From: Microbacterium bovistercoris | GTDB lineage: Bacteria > Actinomycetota > Actinomycetes > Actinomycetales > Microbacteriaceae | Assembly (NCBI RefSeq): GCF_003387575.1 | Contig: NZ_QUAB01000041.1 | Coordinates: 62,001-126,000, forward strand | Direction: 5' to 3' | DNA length: 64,000 bases | Shown here: one piece after another, positions 36,349 to 46,442 of the stretch | How the letters are laid out: the number at the start of each line of letters is the position of its first letter | Position numbering within the stretch: position 1 is the first letter of the stretch | Translations under genes and position numbers: made by a program | The notes under the pieces: generated by a model | What the model saw: the letters and a program-made list of their open reading frames with translations, nothing else | Database searches by the model: none | What the model was told of the DNA's origin: nothing

Positions 36349-38285
36349 TGTCCGCCGCGGCTCGGCGCATCGCGCGGGTGCTGATCGACTCCCCGCTGCC
36401 GCAGCTCGACAGACTGTTCGACTACGCGCTGCCGGCCGAGTTCGGCGACGTGCCGGTCGGCGTGCGGGTGAAGGTCCCGCTGCGCACGGCCGGTCGAATG
36501 ATGGACGGCTACATCGTGGCGCTGGCAGTCGAGGAGGACGTCTCGCGCACGCTGGCCGAGGTCGAGAGCGTGGTCTCACCGGTCGTCGTGTTGCCCGAGC
36601 GACTGCATCAGCTCGCCCGGCGCGTCGCCGATCGCGCGGCCGGCGCGGCATCCGACATCCTGCGACTCGCTATCCCGAAAAGGCAGGTGCGCGTCGAGAA
36701 GGCGTGGTCCGCCGACATCGAAACGCCGGCGGTCGCGGTGGAGGCGCTCACGAGGGCCGACGCGGTGATCGCCCGTTACGACGGCCTCGAAGCGGTGCTC
36801 GCCGACGGCGGCCGCGCGGCTGTCGAGACCATCGCCGAGATGGAGGGGTCGCTGCCGCACTCGGCACGACTGCTCGCCGCTGTCGCCGTGCACGTGCTGG
36901 CGTCCGGTCGCTCTGCGATCCTGGTGGTGCCCGACAAGCGCGACGAGGACCGTCTGCTGGACGCCCTCGCCGAGCTGCTGCCCGACGACGCCGTCGTGCG
37001 TCATGATGCCCGCCAGACGAACCCCGATCGGTATCGTGCCTTCCTGCGCACCCTGGCGGACGCTCCCTGTGTGGTCGTCGGAAACCGCTCGGCGGTCTAC
37101 GCTCCGACACGGGCCGGCGTGGTCATCATCTGGGACGACGGCGACCCGCTCCTCTCCGAGCCGCTCGCACCCTACGTGCACGCCCGCGACGCCGCCCTGG
37201 TGCGCCAGGAGCAGGAGGGCGGCGCGCTGCTGTTCGCGGGGCACACCAGGACCACCGACGTCGAGCGTCTGGTGCACGGCGGCTGGATGACCGAGATCCG
37301 CGCCGCACGGCGCTCCTCGCCGCGGGTGATCCTGACCCCGCCGCAGGAGCTCGAGCGGGGCGCGCAGCGGATGCCCTCCAGCGCGTTCCTCGCGGCGCGC
37401 GAGGCTGCCGGGGCAGGGCCCGTCCTCGTGCAGGTCGCCCGCCCCGGCTTCGCTCCGTCGCTAGTGTGCGGCCAGTGCCGTGCTCCTGCGCGCTGCGCCC
37501 ACTGCGGTGGCCCGCTCGGCGCCCGGCGCCGGGGCGCCGTGCCGGTGTGCGGCTGGTGCGGCAGGTCTGCGAACGGATGGCGCTGCCCGAGTTGCGAGGC
37601 CACGCAGGTGCGTCTGGCGTCTTCCGGCAGCGAGCGCACCGCCGACGAGCTCGGCAGGGCGTTCCCCGGTGTGCAGATCATCGTCTCCGACGGCACGCAT
37701 CCGGTCGAGCGGGTGCCGGCGAAGCCTGCGCTGGTCATCGCCACGCGCGGCGCCGAACCCGTCGCAGACGGCGGCTATCGCGCCGTGGTGCTGCTGGACG
37801 GGGCCCGGATGCTGCAGGCGCCGGAGCTGCGGATCGGCGAATCCTGCCTGCGCTGGTGGTCGAACGCGGCCGCTCTCGCCGCGCCGGGCGCACCGGTGCA
37901 TCTCGTGGGTGTCGACGGACCGGTCGCCCGGGCCCTGGCGACCTGGACCCAGGCCGGCTACGCGCGCTCCGAACTCGAGGCGCGGGCGCCGCTGCGGATG
38001 CCGCCGGTGTACCGCGTGGCGCAGCTCGACGGCCTCCCCACGGTCGTTCGCCCCGCGCTGGAACAGGTGCGCGCCCTCGGGCTGCCTGCCGACGCCGTGC
38101 TCGGTCCGGTACCGGTCGGCGACGAGGGGCGAGTTCGGGCACTGGTGCGCTTCGGGTACGCGGCGGGCGCCGAGGTGGCGACGACCTTGCGCGCGGCGGT
38201 CGTCACCGATGCCACTCGCAACCGGCGGGCACGGGGGAAGGCCGGCCTGAGCCTGCACCTCGATATCCTCGAACCAGACATCTGA
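36348..38285 (+). CDS. priA: PriA-like primosomal protein without helicase motifs
   Basis: 645 residues. The N-terminal 3'-DNA-binding domain is recognisable (RVLIDSPLPQLDRLFDYALP, VRVKVPLRTAGRMMDGYIV). The zinc-binding region keeps four CxxC pairs (CGQC, CAHC, CGWC, CPSC). The GxxGxGKT Walker A is absent where it should lie; the region reads LPHSARLLAAVAVHVLASG. The DEEH Walker B is replaced by WDDGD. Actinobacterial PriA is known to be degenerate in this way. It probably serves as a replication-restart loader rather than a helicase. It starts on the metK stop and lies upstream of fmt, as is conserved. Confidence 0.9.
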   Translation: MSAAARRIARVLIDSPLPQLDRLFDYALPAEFGDVPVGVRVKVPLRTAGRMMDGYIVALAVEEDVSRTLAEVESVVSPVVVLPERLHQLARRVADRAAGAASDILRLAIPKRQVRVEKAWSADIETPAVAVEALTRADAVIARYDGLEAVLADGGRAAVETIAEMEGSLPHSARLLAAVAVHVLASGRSAILVVPDKRDEDRLLDALAELLPDDAVVRHDARQTNPDRYRAFLRTLADAPCVVVGNRSAVYAPTRAGVVIIWDDGDPLLSEPLAPYVHARDAALVRQEQEGGALLFAGHTRTTDVERLVHGGWMTEIRAARRSSPRVILTPPQELERGAQRMPSSAFLAAREAAGAGPVLVQVARPGFAPSLVCGQCRAPARCAHCGGPLGARRRGAVPVCGWCGRSANGWRCPSCEATQVRLASSGSERTADELGRAFPGVQIIVSDGTHPVERVPAKPALVIATRGAEPVADGGYRAVVLLDGARMLQAPELRIGESCLRWWSNAAALAAPGAPVHLVGVDGPVARALATWTQAGYARSELEARAPLRMPPVYRVAQLDGLPTVVRPALEQVRALGLPADAVLGPVPVGDEGRVRALVRFGYAAGAEVATTLRAAVVTDATRNRRARGKAGLSLHLDILEPDI

Positions 38286-38311
38286 CGCCCCTCACCCTCC
38301 GGAGCACCTTC

Positions 38312-39229
38312 ATGCGACTCGTCTTCGCCGGCACCCCCGAAGCGGCGGTCCCGACCCTGCGGGCACTCGCCCCGCTGCACGACATCGTGGCCGTCGTCAC
38401 CCGCCCCGATGCGCCCCTCGGACGTCGGCGCGTGCTGACGCCTTCGCCCGTCGCGCAGGCGGCGGGCGAGCTCGGGATCCCGGTGATCAAGGCCGCCCGG
38501 CTCGATGCCGAGGCCACCGAGACGATCACCGCGCTGCAACCGGAACTGGGCGTGATCGTCGCGTTCGGCGGACTGGTGCGCGAGCCGCTGCTGTCGGCGC
38601 CGGATCACGGCTGGATCAACCTGCACTTCTCATTGCTGCCGCGCTGGCGCGGCGCGGCGCCCGTGCAGCGCGCACTGATGGCGGGGGACGACGAGATCGG
38701 GGTCAGCGTGTTCCGGCTCGTGCCCGAGCTGGATGCCGGCGATGTGTACGGCATGCGCCCGGTCGAGCTGCCGGCGGACGCCACGGCTGCCACCGCTCTG
38801 GACATCCTCGCTGCGGACGGGGCCGAGCTGACCGTGGACGTCGTCGCCGCGATCGCCGCCGGCACCGCTGAGTCCGCTCCGCAGGCGGGTGAGCCCACGT
38901 TCGCCCCCAAGCTCGTCCTCTCCGACGGACTGCTCGACTGGACGCGTCCGCTCGACGAGGTCTACGCGCGGTTCCGCGGCATCACCCCGGAACCGGGAGC
39001 TCACACCGAGGTGGCCGGCGCACGGCTCAAGGTGCTCGAGGCGGCTCCGGCGCCCGATGCCGCGTCGCTCGAGCCCGGCCGGATCCTGGGGGAGAAGCGG
39101 CGGATCCTGATCGGCACGGCGACGGCACCGCTGGCGGTCACCCGCGTGCAGCCCGCAGGCAAGGGCGCGATGCCCGCCGCCGACTGGTGGCGCGGTCAGC
39201 GCGACGAGACCCTGCGAGCGGGCGCATGA
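38312..39229 (+). CDS. fmt: Methionyl-tRNA formyltransferase
   Basis: 305 residues from the ATG after CCGGAG; a much longer in-frame reading runs back into priA without similarity. It formylates initiator Met-tRNA using 10-formyl-tetrahydrofolate. Signatures: VFAGTPEAAVPTLRAL, RPDAPLGRRRVLTPSPV, and the catalytic block INLHFSLLPRWRGAAPVQRA. The C-terminal OB-like tRNA-binding domain starts about residue 205. The stop overlaps the rsmB ATG. Confidence 0.96.
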   Translation: MRLVFAGTPEAAVPTLRALAPLHDIVAVVTRPDAPLGRRRVLTPSPVAQAAGELGIPVIKAARLDAEATETITALQPELGVIVAFGGLVREPLLSAPDHGWINLHFSLLPRWRGAAPVQRALMAGDDEIGVSVFRLVPELDAGDVYGMRPVELPADATAATALDILAADGAELTVDVVAAIAAGTAESAPQAGEPTFAPKLVLSDGLLDWTRPLDEVYARFRGITPEPGAHTEVAGARLKVLEAAPAPDAASLEPGRILGEKRRILIGTATAPLAVTRVQPAGKGAMPAADWWRGQRDETLRAGA

Positions 39230-40668
39230 GCGGGCAGGAGCGCCGTCCGCACGGTGGACGTCGACCCCAGCGCTCAGGCGCGAATCGCGGTCCCGCTCGT
39301 ACGGTCCAGCCTGCACGTGCTGTCGCCTATGGCGTTCTGCGCGCGGTCACCGAGTCCGACGCCTACGCGAATCTGCTGCTGCCGGCGAGCATCGCCGAAG
39401 CGGGGCTCGATCAGAAGGACGCGGCCCTCGCCACCGAACTCACGTACGGCACGCTCCGCAGACAGGGCACGTACGACGCGATCATCGCCGATGCCGCGGG
39501 CCGTCCCGTCTCCGAGATCGATCCTGCGGTGCTCGATGCGCTGCGCCTCGGCGCGCACCAGCTGCTCTCCACCCGGGTGGCAGGGCATGCCGCCGTGAAC
39601 GAGTCGGTGAACCTGGTCGCGACCGCGCAGGGCCGGGGAGCGGCGGGCTTCGCCAACGCCGTGCTGCGCCGTATCGGACGGGACACCCCCGGGGCCTGGC
39701 AGCAGAGAATCGAGAGTGCCGCCCGCTCGGACGACGAGCGGCTGTCGCTGCGGACGGCGCACCCGGTGTGGATCATCCGCGCACTGCGCCGCGCCCTCGC
39801 CGCCGAGGGGCGCGAGGACGAGCTCGACGCCCTCCTCGCCGCAGACAACGCCTCGCCGGAAGTCACCCTGGTGGCGCTGCCCGGTCTCGCCGAACCCGGA
39901 GAGCCGCGCCGCCCTTACGCTCCGACCGCGTTCGCCTCGCCAGGAGGGGATCCGCATCGTGTGGTGGCGGATGCCGCAGGCGCGGTGCGCGTGCAGGACG
40001 AGGGGTCGCAGCTGGTCGCACTGGCTCTGGCTGCTGCGCGCCCGATCGCCGAGGGGGAGCAGTGGCTCGACCTGTGCGCCGGCCCCGGTGGGAAGACAGC
40101 GCTGCTCGCAGCGGTCGCGCACGAGAGCGGAGCGGTCCTCGAGGCCAACGAGGTGGTCCCGGCACGGGCAGGGCTGGTGCGAAACGCGCTGCGCGCGGTG
40201 CCCGGCGATGTGACGGTGCACGAGGAGGACGGACGGGCCCTCGCGGCATCCCGCCCCGGGGCCTTCGACCGCATTCTCGTGGACGCCCCGTGCACCGGGC
40301 TCGGCGCGCTGCGCCGCAGGCCTGAGGCCCGCTGGCGCAAGAGCCCTGCGGATGTCGCAGACCTGGTCGCCCTGCAGACCGAGCTGCTCACCGAGGCTGT
40401 CTCGGCACTGGCTCCTGGCGGCATCGTGGCGTACGTGACGTGCTCGCCGCACCTGGCCGAGACCACCGGTGTGGTCTCCGAGGTCCTGCGCGACCGTGAC
40501 GATCTCGTCGAGCTGGATGCACGTGCGATCCTGGCAGACGTCGCACGGTCGCCGCTCGACCTCGCTGATGACGGTTCCGGACGGGTGCAGCTCTGGCCGC
40601 ACCGTCACGGCACAGACGCCATGTTCCTCGCGCTGCTGCAGCGCACTCCCGAAGGAGAGAGTCGATGA
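39226..40668 (+). CDS. rsmB: 16S rRNA m5C methyltransferase, RsmB type
   Basis: 480 residues from the ATG overlapping the fmt stop. A basic N-terminus of about 30 residues precedes a NusB-like RNA-binding domain (VAYGVLRAVTESDAYANLLL to about 170) and a SAM-dependent methyltransferase domain. Catalytic signatures are LDLCAGPGGKTALLAAVA, VDAPCTGLGALRRRPEARW and VTCSPH. The PC and TC cysteines are the two expected for m5C formation. The fmt-rsmB-rpe order is conserved in actinobacteria. It overlaps rpe by 4 bp (ATGA). Confidence 0.94.
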   Translation: MSGQERRPHGGRRPQRSGANRGPARTVQPARAVAYGVLRAVTESDAYANLLLPASIAEAGLDQKDAALATELTYGTLRRQGTYDAIIADAAGRPVSEIDPAVLDALRLGAHQLLSTRVAGHAAVNESVNLVATAQGRGAAGFANAVLRRIGRDTPGAWQQRIESAARSDDERLSLRTAHPVWIIRALRRALAAEGREDELDALLAADNASPEVTLVALPGLAEPGEPRRPYAPTAFASPGGDPHRVVADAAGAVRVQDEGSQLVALALAAARPIAEGEQWLDLCAGPGGKTALLAAVAHESGAVLEANEVVPARAGLVRNALRAVPGDVTVHEEDGRALAASRPGAFDRILVDAPCTGLGALRRRPEARWRKSPADVADLVALQTELLTEAVSALAPGGIVAYVTCSPHLAETTGVVSEVLRDRDDLVELDARAILADVARSPLDLADDGSGRVQLWPHRHGTDAMFLALLQRTPEGESR

Positions 40669-41333
40669 ACCCGCGCATCAACCCCAGCATCCTCGCCGCA
40701 GACTTCGTCAACATGCAGGCGGAGCTGGCCCGCATCGCCAGCGCCGACTTCGCTCACGTCGATGTGATGGACAACCACTTCGTGCCCAACCTCACCTTCG
40801 GCCCGCAGATGGTCGAGCGCATCCAGGCGACCAGCCCGATCCCGCTGGACGTGCACCTGATGATCACGGACCCCGACCGTTGGGCGCCCGGCTATGCCGA
40901 ACTCGGGGCGGCGAGCGTCACCTTCCACCTCGAGGCCGCGGCCGACCCGGTGTCGCTCGCGCGCCGGCTGCGCGGGATCGGCGCCCGCGCGGGCGTCGCG
41001 ATCAAGCCGGGGACCGCGGGGGAGGCGCTCTACGACATCCTCGACGAGTTCGATCAGATCCTCGTGATGACCGTGGAGCCGGGCTTCGGCGGGCAGGGCT
41101 TCATGCCGGAGACCATGCCGAAGCTGCGCGCGCTGCGCGAGCAGGCCCGTCGTCGGGGCTCCGACGTGTGGCTGCAGGTCGACGGCGGAATCTCCTTCGA
41201 CACCATCGCGCAGGCCGCTGAGGCGGGTGCCGACACCTTCGTGGCGGGTTCGGCCGTCTACGGCGCAGACGACGTGGAAGCGGCCGTCACAGGTCTCCGC
41301 GACCGTGCCCGAGCCGCTAGCCTTGAGGGGTGA
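40665..41333 (+). CDS. rpe: Ribulose-phosphate 3-epimerase
   Basis: 222 residues, a TIM barrel interconverting ribulose 5-phosphate and xylulose 5-phosphate. Motifs: [33 protein letters not shown] with metal-binding His/Asp, [28 protein letters not shown] and [12 protein letters not shown]. Its last codons hold the TAGCCT box for hisE, and the stop overlaps the hisE GTG by 4 bp. Confidence 0.96.
   Translation: MNPRINPSILAADFVNMQAELARIASADFAHVDVMDNHFVPNLTFGPQMVERIQATSPIPLDVHLMITDPDRWAPGYAELGAASVTFHLEAAADPVSLARRLRGIGARAGVAIKPGTAGEALYDILDEFDQILVMTVEPGFGGQGFMPETMPKLRALREQARRRGSDVWLQVDGGISFDTIAQAAEAGADTFVAGSAVYGADDVEAAVTGLRDRARAASLEG
41318..41323 (+). promoter_or_regulatory. Internal -10 box TAGCCT, leaderless geometry for hisE
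   Basis: Inside the 3' end of rpe, TAGCCT ends 6 nt before the hisE GTG. The his genes could therefore be transcribed without a leader and independently of rpe. Confidence 0.5.
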
Positions 41334-41593
41334 AGACTTTCGACGAGCTGTTCGCCGAGCTGACCGAGACGGCGAAGACCCGTCCCGAAGGATCGGGTAC
41401 GGTCGCGCAGCTCGACCGCGGCGTGCACGCCATCGGCAAGAAGATCGTGGAAGAGGCCGCCGAAGTGTGGATGGCCGCCGAGTACGAGTCCAAGGATGAG
41501 GCGGCCGAGGAGATCTCGCAGCTGCTGTACCACCTGCAGGTGATGATGCTCGCGAAGGGTCTGGATCTCGAGGACGTCTATCGACATCTGTGA
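41330..41593 (+). CDS. hisE: Phosphoribosyl-ATP pyrophosphatase
   Basis: 87 residues, a stand-alone HisE that hydrolyses PR-ATP to PR-AMP in histidine synthesis. [40 protein letters not shown] (metal-binding Glu residues of the all-alpha NTP-pyrophosphatase fold) and [13 protein letters not shown] are typical. hisG starts 40 bases downstream. Confidence 0.95.
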   Translation: MKTFDELFAELTETAKTRPEGSGTVAQLDRGVHAIGKKIVEEAAEVWMAAEYESKDEAAEEISQLLYHLQVMMLAKGLDLEDVYRHL

Positions 41594-41633
41594 GCGCGTC
41601 CGAAACAGACCCGTTCAACTCTGAAAGACATCC

Positions 41634-42476
41634 ATGCTCCGTATCGCCGTTCCGAACAAGGGCTCGCTGTCAGAGACAGCGGCCGAGATGCTCGCGGAGG
41701 CCGGCTACACCGGTCGACGCGACCCGAAGACCCTGCACGTCGTCGACGCCGACAGCGACGTCGAGTTCTTCTACCTGCGTCCCCGTGACATCGCCACCTA
41801 CGTCGCATCCGGCGCGCTCGACGTGGGCATCACCGGGCGCGACCTGCTTCGCGATGTGCGGCAGGACGACGCCCGTGAGATCGAGCAGCTCGGCTTCGCG
41901 CGCTCGACATTCCGCTTCGCGGCCCCTCCCGGGAAGTACCACACCATCCAGGACCTCGATGGCGTGCGCGTGGCCTCCGCGTACCCCGGTCTCGTCGACG
42001 ACTTCCTGCGGGAGAACGGCGTGAACGCCGTGCTGGTGCCCCTGGACGGCGCTGTCGAGTCGGCGGTGAGGCTCGGTGTGGCCGATGTGATCGCGGACGT
42101 CGTCGAGACCGGCACGACCCTGAGACAGGCCGGCCTCGAGATCTTCGGTCCGGTGATCATCGAGTCGGAGGCCGTGCTGATCAGCCGCCCCGGCGACGTG
42201 GAGGGCACCGATCGTCTGCTGCGCCGCCTGCGCGGCGTCATGGTGGCTCGACGCTACGTGCTGCTCGACTACGACCTGCCCGCGGAGCTCGTGGATCAGG
42301 CCACGGCCATCGCCGGCGGTCGCGAATCGCCGACGATCTCGCCGCTGCGCGACCCCGCGTGGGTGGCTGTCCGCGTGATGATCCCGCGCAAGGGCATGAA
42401 CCAGGTGATGGACGAGCTCTACGCGCTGGGCGCGCGGGCGATCCTGGTCACGGCGATCCACGCGGCGAGGCTCTGA
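41634..42476 (+). CDS. hisG: ATP phosphoribosyltransferase (long form)
   Basis: 280 residues, long HisG with a C-terminal histidine-feedback domain. It joins ATP and PRPP in the first step of histidine synthesis. [19 protein letters not shown] starts the catalytic part. [18 protein letters not shown] is the PRPP-binding signature. The ACT-like regulatory domain ends with [20 protein letters not shown]. The stop shares one base with the hisF ATG (TGATG). Confidence 0.96.
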   Translation: MLRIAVPNKGSLSETAAEMLAEAGYTGRRDPKTLHVVDADSDVEFFYLRPRDIATYVASGALDVGITGRDLLRDVRQDDAREIEQLGFARSTFRFAAPPGKYHTIQDLDGVRVASAYPGLVDDFLRENGVNAVLVPLDGAVESAVRLGVADVIADVVETGTTLRQAGLEIFGPVIIESEAVLISRPGDVEGTDRLLRRLRGVMVARRYVLLDYDLPAELVDQATAIAGGRESPTISPLRDPAWVAVRVMIPRKGMNQVMDELYALGARAILVTAIHAARL

Positions 42477-43237
42477 TGACACTCGCCTCCCGCGTCATCC
42501 CGTGCCTGGACGTGGCCGCCGGCCGCGTCGTGAAGGGCGTCAACTTCCAGAACCTGCGCGACATGGGCGACCCGGTCGAGCTGGCCGCGCACTATGCGGC
42601 CCAGGGTGCGGACGAGATCACGTTCCTCGACGTCACCGCGACGGTGGATGCCCGCGCCACGACCTACGACGTCGTGCAGCGCACGGCGGAACACGTCTTC
42701 GTGCCGCTCACGGTCGGGGGAGGGGTGCGCTCCACCGAGGACGTCGCCCGCCTGCTCGGGGTGGGCGCCGACAAGGTCGGTGTGAACTCCGCCGCGATCG
42801 CACGCCCCGATCTGATCGACGAGATCGCGGATCGCTTCGGCGCACAGGTGCTGGTGCTCTCCCTGGACGTGAAGCGCGCAGCCGGTGCGCCGTCCGGCTT
42901 CGTCGTCACGACGCACGGCGGCCGCACGGAGACGACGCTGGATGCCGCAGTCTGGGCCCGCGAGGCCACCGAGCGCGGTGCCGGCGAGCTGCTGGTGAAC
43001 TCGATCGACGCCGACGGCACCCGGGATGGCTTCGATCTCGAGCTGATCCGGCTGATGCGTGAGGTCGCCTCGGTGCCGGTGATCGCCTCCGGCGGCGCCG
43101 GCCGGGTGGCAGATTTCCCGCCGGCGGTCGCTGCCGGCGCGGATGCGGTGCTCGCCGCCAGCGTGTTCCACAGCGGCATGCTCACGGTGGGCGAGGTCAA
43201 GGACGCGCTTCGCTCGGAAGGCGTGGTGGTCCGATGA
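42476..43237 (+). CDS. hisF: Imidazole glycerol phosphate synthase cyclase subunit
   Basis: 253 residues from the ATG on the hisG stop. A TIM barrel that forms imidazole glycerol phosphate and AICAR with ammonia from His[21 protein letters not shown] (catalytic Asp), [37 protein letters not shown] and [19 protein letters not shown] (second Asp) are clear. hisH is not in the window. It overlaps hisI by 4 bp. Confidence 0.96.
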   Translation: MTLASRVIPCLDVAAGRVVKGVNFQNLRDMGDPVELAAHYAAQGADEITFLDVTATVDARATTYDVVQRTAEHVFVPLTVGGGVRSTEDVARLLGVGADKVGVNSAAIARPDLIDEIADRFGAQVLVLSLDVKRAAGAPSGFVVTTHGGRTETTLDAAVWAREATERGAGELLVNSIDADGTRDGFDLELIRLMREVASVPVIASGGAGRVADFPPAVAAGADAVLAASVFHSGMLTVGEVKDALRSEGVVVR

Positions 43238-43590
43238 GTGTGGACGAGCAGATCGCCGCCGTGGCGTGGAACGCCGACGGGCTGGCGCCTGTGATCGTGC
43301 AGCAGTGGGACACCCGCGAGGTGCTCATGCTCGCGTGGGTGGATGCCGAGGCGCTGCGCCGCACACTGACCACCGGCCGCGTCACGTACTGGTCTCGCTC
43401 TCGTCAGGAGTACTGGCGCAAGGGCGACACCTCAGGGCACATCCAGACCGTCCGCGGTGCTCAGATCGACTGCGACGGCGACACGATCCTGCTGCAGGTC
43501 GACCAGACCGGCGCCGCATGCCACACCGGCACCCGGACCTGCTTCGACGGCCGCGACCTCGACGCGGTGGTCGGGGGCGAGCAGGCATGA
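43234..43590 (+). CDS. hisI: Phosphoribosyl-AMP cyclohydrolase
   Basis: 118 residues, opening the adenine ring of PR-AMP. The metal-binding signatures [39 protein letters not shown] and the CHTGTRTCF end are intact. It overlaps the next gene, a tryptophan-locus membrane protein, by 4 bp (ATGA). In related genomes trpE often separates these two. Confidence 0.95.
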   Translation: MSVDEQIAAVAWNADGLAPVIVQQWDTREVLMLAWVDAEALRRTLTTGRVTYWSRSRQEYWRKGDTSGHIQTVRGAQIDCDGDTILLQVDQTGAACHTGTRTCFDGRDLDAVVGGEQA

Positions 43591-44171
43591 GCGCCCGCGG
43601 TCGCCTGATCGCCGTACTGGGCTTCCTCCTGGCCGGAGGGATCGGCGTGATCTCCGCCACCCAGACCTGGCTCACCGTCACGCGTGTGGACGGCTCGGAG
43701 CCGATCCTCGTCGCAGGGTCCGATGCCGTCGCGCTCCTCGCGCCGCTCTCGCTGGCGGTGCTCGCCCTCGGGGCGGCGCTGTCGATCGTCGGCCTGGTGC
43801 TGCGCTACATCTTCGCCGCCCTCGCCGCCGCGGCGGGCGTGGTGCTCATCATCGCCACCGTCCCGCTCGTCGCGGCTCCGCCGCTGACGGTGGTCGCGGG
43901 CCCCGTCGCCGAGAAGACAGGCCTGGCGGGGGACTCCGCGCTGCACGAGATCGTCGCCGCGATCACGCCCACCGCCTGGCCGGTGATCGCCCTGTGCTGC
44001 TGGTTCCTCGTGCTGCTCACCGCGATCTTCGCCGTCGTGACCGCCAAGGGGTGGAAGAGCGGCGGACGCCGGTACCGTACCGACGACGCACCGCACACGG
44101 CGAATCAGGGCCCGCTCGACGCCGTCGATTCCTGGGACGACCTGTCGCGTGGCACCGATCCGACCCGCTGA
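43587..44171 (+). CDS. Trp biosynthesis-associated membrane protein
   Basis: 194 residues from the ATG overlapping hisI. Four hydrophobic segments are visible: about 5-25 ([20 protein letters not shown]), 45-68, 70-95 and 130-155. The N-terminal TQTWLTV just after the first helix, followed by a periplasmic loop, matches the actinobacterial trp-operon membrane protein family. Its role is unproven. The charged C-terminal tail is cytoplasmic by prediction. A new promoter follows for the next gene. Confidence 0.85.
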   Translation: MSARGRLIAVLGFLLAGGIGVISATQTWLTVTRVDGSEPILVAGSDAVALLAPLSLAVLALGAALSIVGLVLRYIFAALAAAAGVVLIIATVPLVAAPPLTVVAGPVAEKTGLAGDSALHEIVAAITPTAWPVIALCCWFLVLLTAIFAVVTAKGWKSGGRRYRTDDAPHTANQGPLDAVDSWDDLSRGTDPTR

Positions 44172-44176
44172 TCCCG

Positions 44177-44182
44177 ATAGAC
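44177..44182 (+). promoter_or_regulatory. -10 box TAGACT upstream of the HGxxPAAW gene and trpCBA
   Basis: TAGACT lies 33 bases before the ATG at 44216 and leaves room for the GGAGGAG Shine-Dalgarno. It gives a leadered transcript for the trp genes. Confidence 0.5.
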
Positions 44183-44215
44183 TGAACCCCGACGCTGAGC
44201 TTCCTGGAGGAGAAC

Positions 44216-44461
44216 ATGGCCAACTCGATCGCTGACCCCGGACACGGACACTCGCCTGCTGCGTGGACGGCTGTGATCGTGATGCTCGCCGGCTTCGCCA
44301 TCGGCACGCTGGGGTTCTGCCTCGCCGAGTTCGGCCCGGTCTGGGTCGCTCTCATCTGGATCGGCGTCGCGCTCATCCCGATCGGCCCGATCGTCGGCTG
44401 GGCGATGGCCAAGGCCGGCTACGGGGTGAACGGCCCCAAGTACTCGCCGAAGGCTCACTGA
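44216..44461 (+). CDS. Small HGxxPAAW-motif membrane protein
   Basis: 81 residues. The motif HGHSPAAW at about 10-17 identifies this actinobacterial family. Two hydrophobic helices follow (AVIVMLAGFAIGTLGFCLA, then VALIWIGVALIPIGPIVGWA). It has a strong GGAGGAG Shine-Dalgarno. It lies just before trpC, as is usual, and its stop overlaps the trpC ATG by one base. Function unknown. Confidence 0.88.
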   Translation: MANSIADPGHGHSPAAWTAVIVMLAGFAIGTLGFCLAEFGPVWVALIWIGVALIPIGPIVGWAMAKAGYGVNGPKYSPKAH

Positions 44462-45237
44462 TGGTCCTCGCCGACCTCACGGCCGGCGCAGTCGAGGATG
44501 CCGAGCGTCGTGCTCTGACCAGGCCCCTGGCCGCCGTCGAGCGCGACGCACTCGCGCGCCCCGCCGCACGCGATGCCGTCGCAGCACTCGCCCCCGCCGA
44601 CCGGGTCAAGATCATCGCCGAGGTCAAGCGGGCCAGCCCGTCCCGCGGTGCGCTGGCAGAGATCCCGGATCCCGCCCACCAGGCCGCCCTCTACGAGCAG
44701 GGCGGAGCCTCCGCGATCAGCGTGCTGACCGAGGAGCGCCGGTTCGGCGGGTCGCTCGCCGATCTCGAGGCCGTCACCTCCCGGGTCTCGTTGCCCGTGC
44801 TGCGCAAGGACTTCATCGCCACCCCGTACCAGGTGTTCGAGGCACGCGCCGCCGGTGCCGACCTCGCGCTGCTGATCGTCGCCGGCATCCCGGCGAAGAC
44901 GCTGCAGGAGCTCTACGCACTCATCCTGGAACTGGGGATGACCCCGCTCGTCGAGACGCACGATGCCGATGAGCTGGAGACCGCGATCGATCTGGGCGCG
45001 AAGCTCATCGGCGTCAACGCCCGTAACCTCAAGACGCTGGAGCTCGATCGTGACCTGTTCGGCCGCCTGGCCGAGCGCATTCCGGCCGACCGCATCAAGA
45101 TCGCCGAATCCGCCGTGCTCGAGCCGGCCGACGTGGCTCGCTATCGCCAGGCCGGCGCCGACGTCGTGCTGATCGGCGAGGCCCTCGTCACGGGCGACCC
45201 CGTCGCCACCCTGAACAGCTTCCTGGAGGTGGGATGA
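44461..45237 (+). CDS. trpC: Indole-3-glycerol phosphate synthase
   Basis: 258 residues from the ATG that shares a base with the preceding stop. A TIM barrel that closes the indole ring. Signatures [19 protein letters not shown] (catalytic Lys), [20 protein letters not shown] (second Lys), [19 protein letters not shown] and [20 protein letters not shown] are intact. It overlaps trpB by 4 bp. Confidence 0.96.
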   Translation: MVLADLTAGAVEDAERRALTRPLAAVERDALARPAARDAVAALAPADRVKIIAEVKRASPSRGALAEIPDPAHQAALYEQGGASAISVLTEERRFGGSLADLEAVTSRVSLPVLRKDFIATPYQVFEARAAGADLALLIVAGIPAKTLQELYALILELGMTPLVETHDADELETAIDLGAKLIGVNARNLKTLELDRDLFGRLAERIPADRIKIAESAVLEPADVARYRQAGADVVLIGEALVTGDPVATLNSFLEVG

Positions 45238-46442
45238 GTCTTCGCGACCAGCCCGGTCCCTTCTTCGGCGACTTCGGCGGGCGCTACATGCCCGAGTCGC
45301 TGATCGCCGCGATCGATGAGCTGACCGAGGCGTATCACGCCGCGATCGCCGACCCGGAGTTCCGGGCCGAGCTCGCCCACCTGCTGAGCTCGTACGCCGG
45401 GCGTCCGTCCGCGCTGACCGAGGTTCCGCGGTTCGCCGAGCACGCGGGGGGTGCGCGGGTCTTCCTCAAGCGCGAGGACCTCAACCACACCGGATCGCAC
45501 AAGATCAACAACGTGCTCGGTCAGGCCCTGCTCACCAAGCGGCTCGGCAAGACCCGAGTGATCGCGGAGACGGGTGCAGGCCAGCACGGCGTCGCGACCG
45601 CGACCGCTGCGGCGCTGTTCGGCCTCGAGTGCACGATCTACATGGGCGAGGTCGACACCGAGCGCCAGGCGCTCAACGTCGCCCGGATGCGGCTGCTGGG
45701 CGCCGAGGTCGTTCCGGTCACCACCGGCTCGCGCACGTTGAAGGACGCGATCAACGACGCCTACCGCGACTGGGTCGCCACGGTCGAGAGCACCAACTAC
45801 ATCTTCGGCACGGCTGCGGGTCCGCATCCCTTCCCGGCGATGGTGCGCGACTTCCAGAAGATCATCGGCGAGGAGGCGCGGGAGCAGCTGCTGGCGGATG
45901 CCGGGCGCCTGCCGGACGCCGTCGTCGCCTGCGTGGGTGGCGGATCGAACGCCATCGGAATGTTCGACGCCTTCCTCGACGACGCCGACGTGAGACTCTA
46001 CGGTGTCGAGGCGGCGGGTGACGGCGTGGACACCGAGCAGCACGCGGCCTCGATCGAGCGCGGTCGACCCGGCGTGCTGCACGGCGCGAAGACCTACGTG
46101 CTGCAGGACGAGGACGGCCAGACGATCGAGTCGCACTCGATCTCCGCCGGACTCGACTACCCCGGCGTCGGGCCCGAGCACGCCTGGCTCGCCGACATCG
46201 GGCGGGCGGAGTACATCCCCGCCACCGATGACGAGGCCATGCAGGCGCTGCGCCTGCTGAGCCGCACCGAAGGCATCATCCCCGCGATCGAATCGGCGCA
46301 CGCGCTGGCCGGCGCGCTGCGCATCGGCCGTGAGCTCGGGCCGGACGGCGTGATCGCCGTCTGCCTGTCCGGCCGCGGCGACAAGGACATGGACACCGCG
46401 GCGCGGTACTTCCACCTCTACGACGAAGGGGCCGTGGAATGA
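45234..46442 (+). CDS. trpB: Tryptophan synthase beta chain
   Basis: 402 residues. It condenses indole with serine using [16 protein letters not shown] starts the chain; the PLP lysine is in [50 protein letters not shown] and the C-terminal [14 protein letters not shown] complete the signature. It overlaps trpA by 4 bp. Confidence 0.98.
   Translation: MSLRDQPGPFFGDFGGRYMPESLIAAIDELTEAYHAAIADPEFRAELAHLLSSYAGRPSALTEVPRFAEHAGGARVFLKREDLNHTGSHKINNVLGQALLTKRLGKTRVIAETGAGQHGVATATAAALFGLECTIYMGEVDTERQALNVARMRLLGAEVVPVTTGSRTLKDAINDAYRDWVATVESTNYIFGTAAGPHPFPAMVRDFQKIIGEEAREQLLADAGRLPDAVVACVGGGSNAIGMFDAFLDDADVRLYGVEAAGDGVDTEQHAASIERGRPGVLHGAKTYVLQDEDGQTIESHSISAGLDYPGVGPEHAWLADIGRAEYIPATDDEAMQALRLLSRTEGIIPAIESAHALAGALRIGRELGPDGVIAVCLSGRGDKDMDTAARYFHLYDEGAVE

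Noticed and set aside
44172..44215. Possible trp attenuator before the trp genes
   Set aside because: No short reading frame with tandem Trp codons and no alternative hairpins in the 44-base gap.
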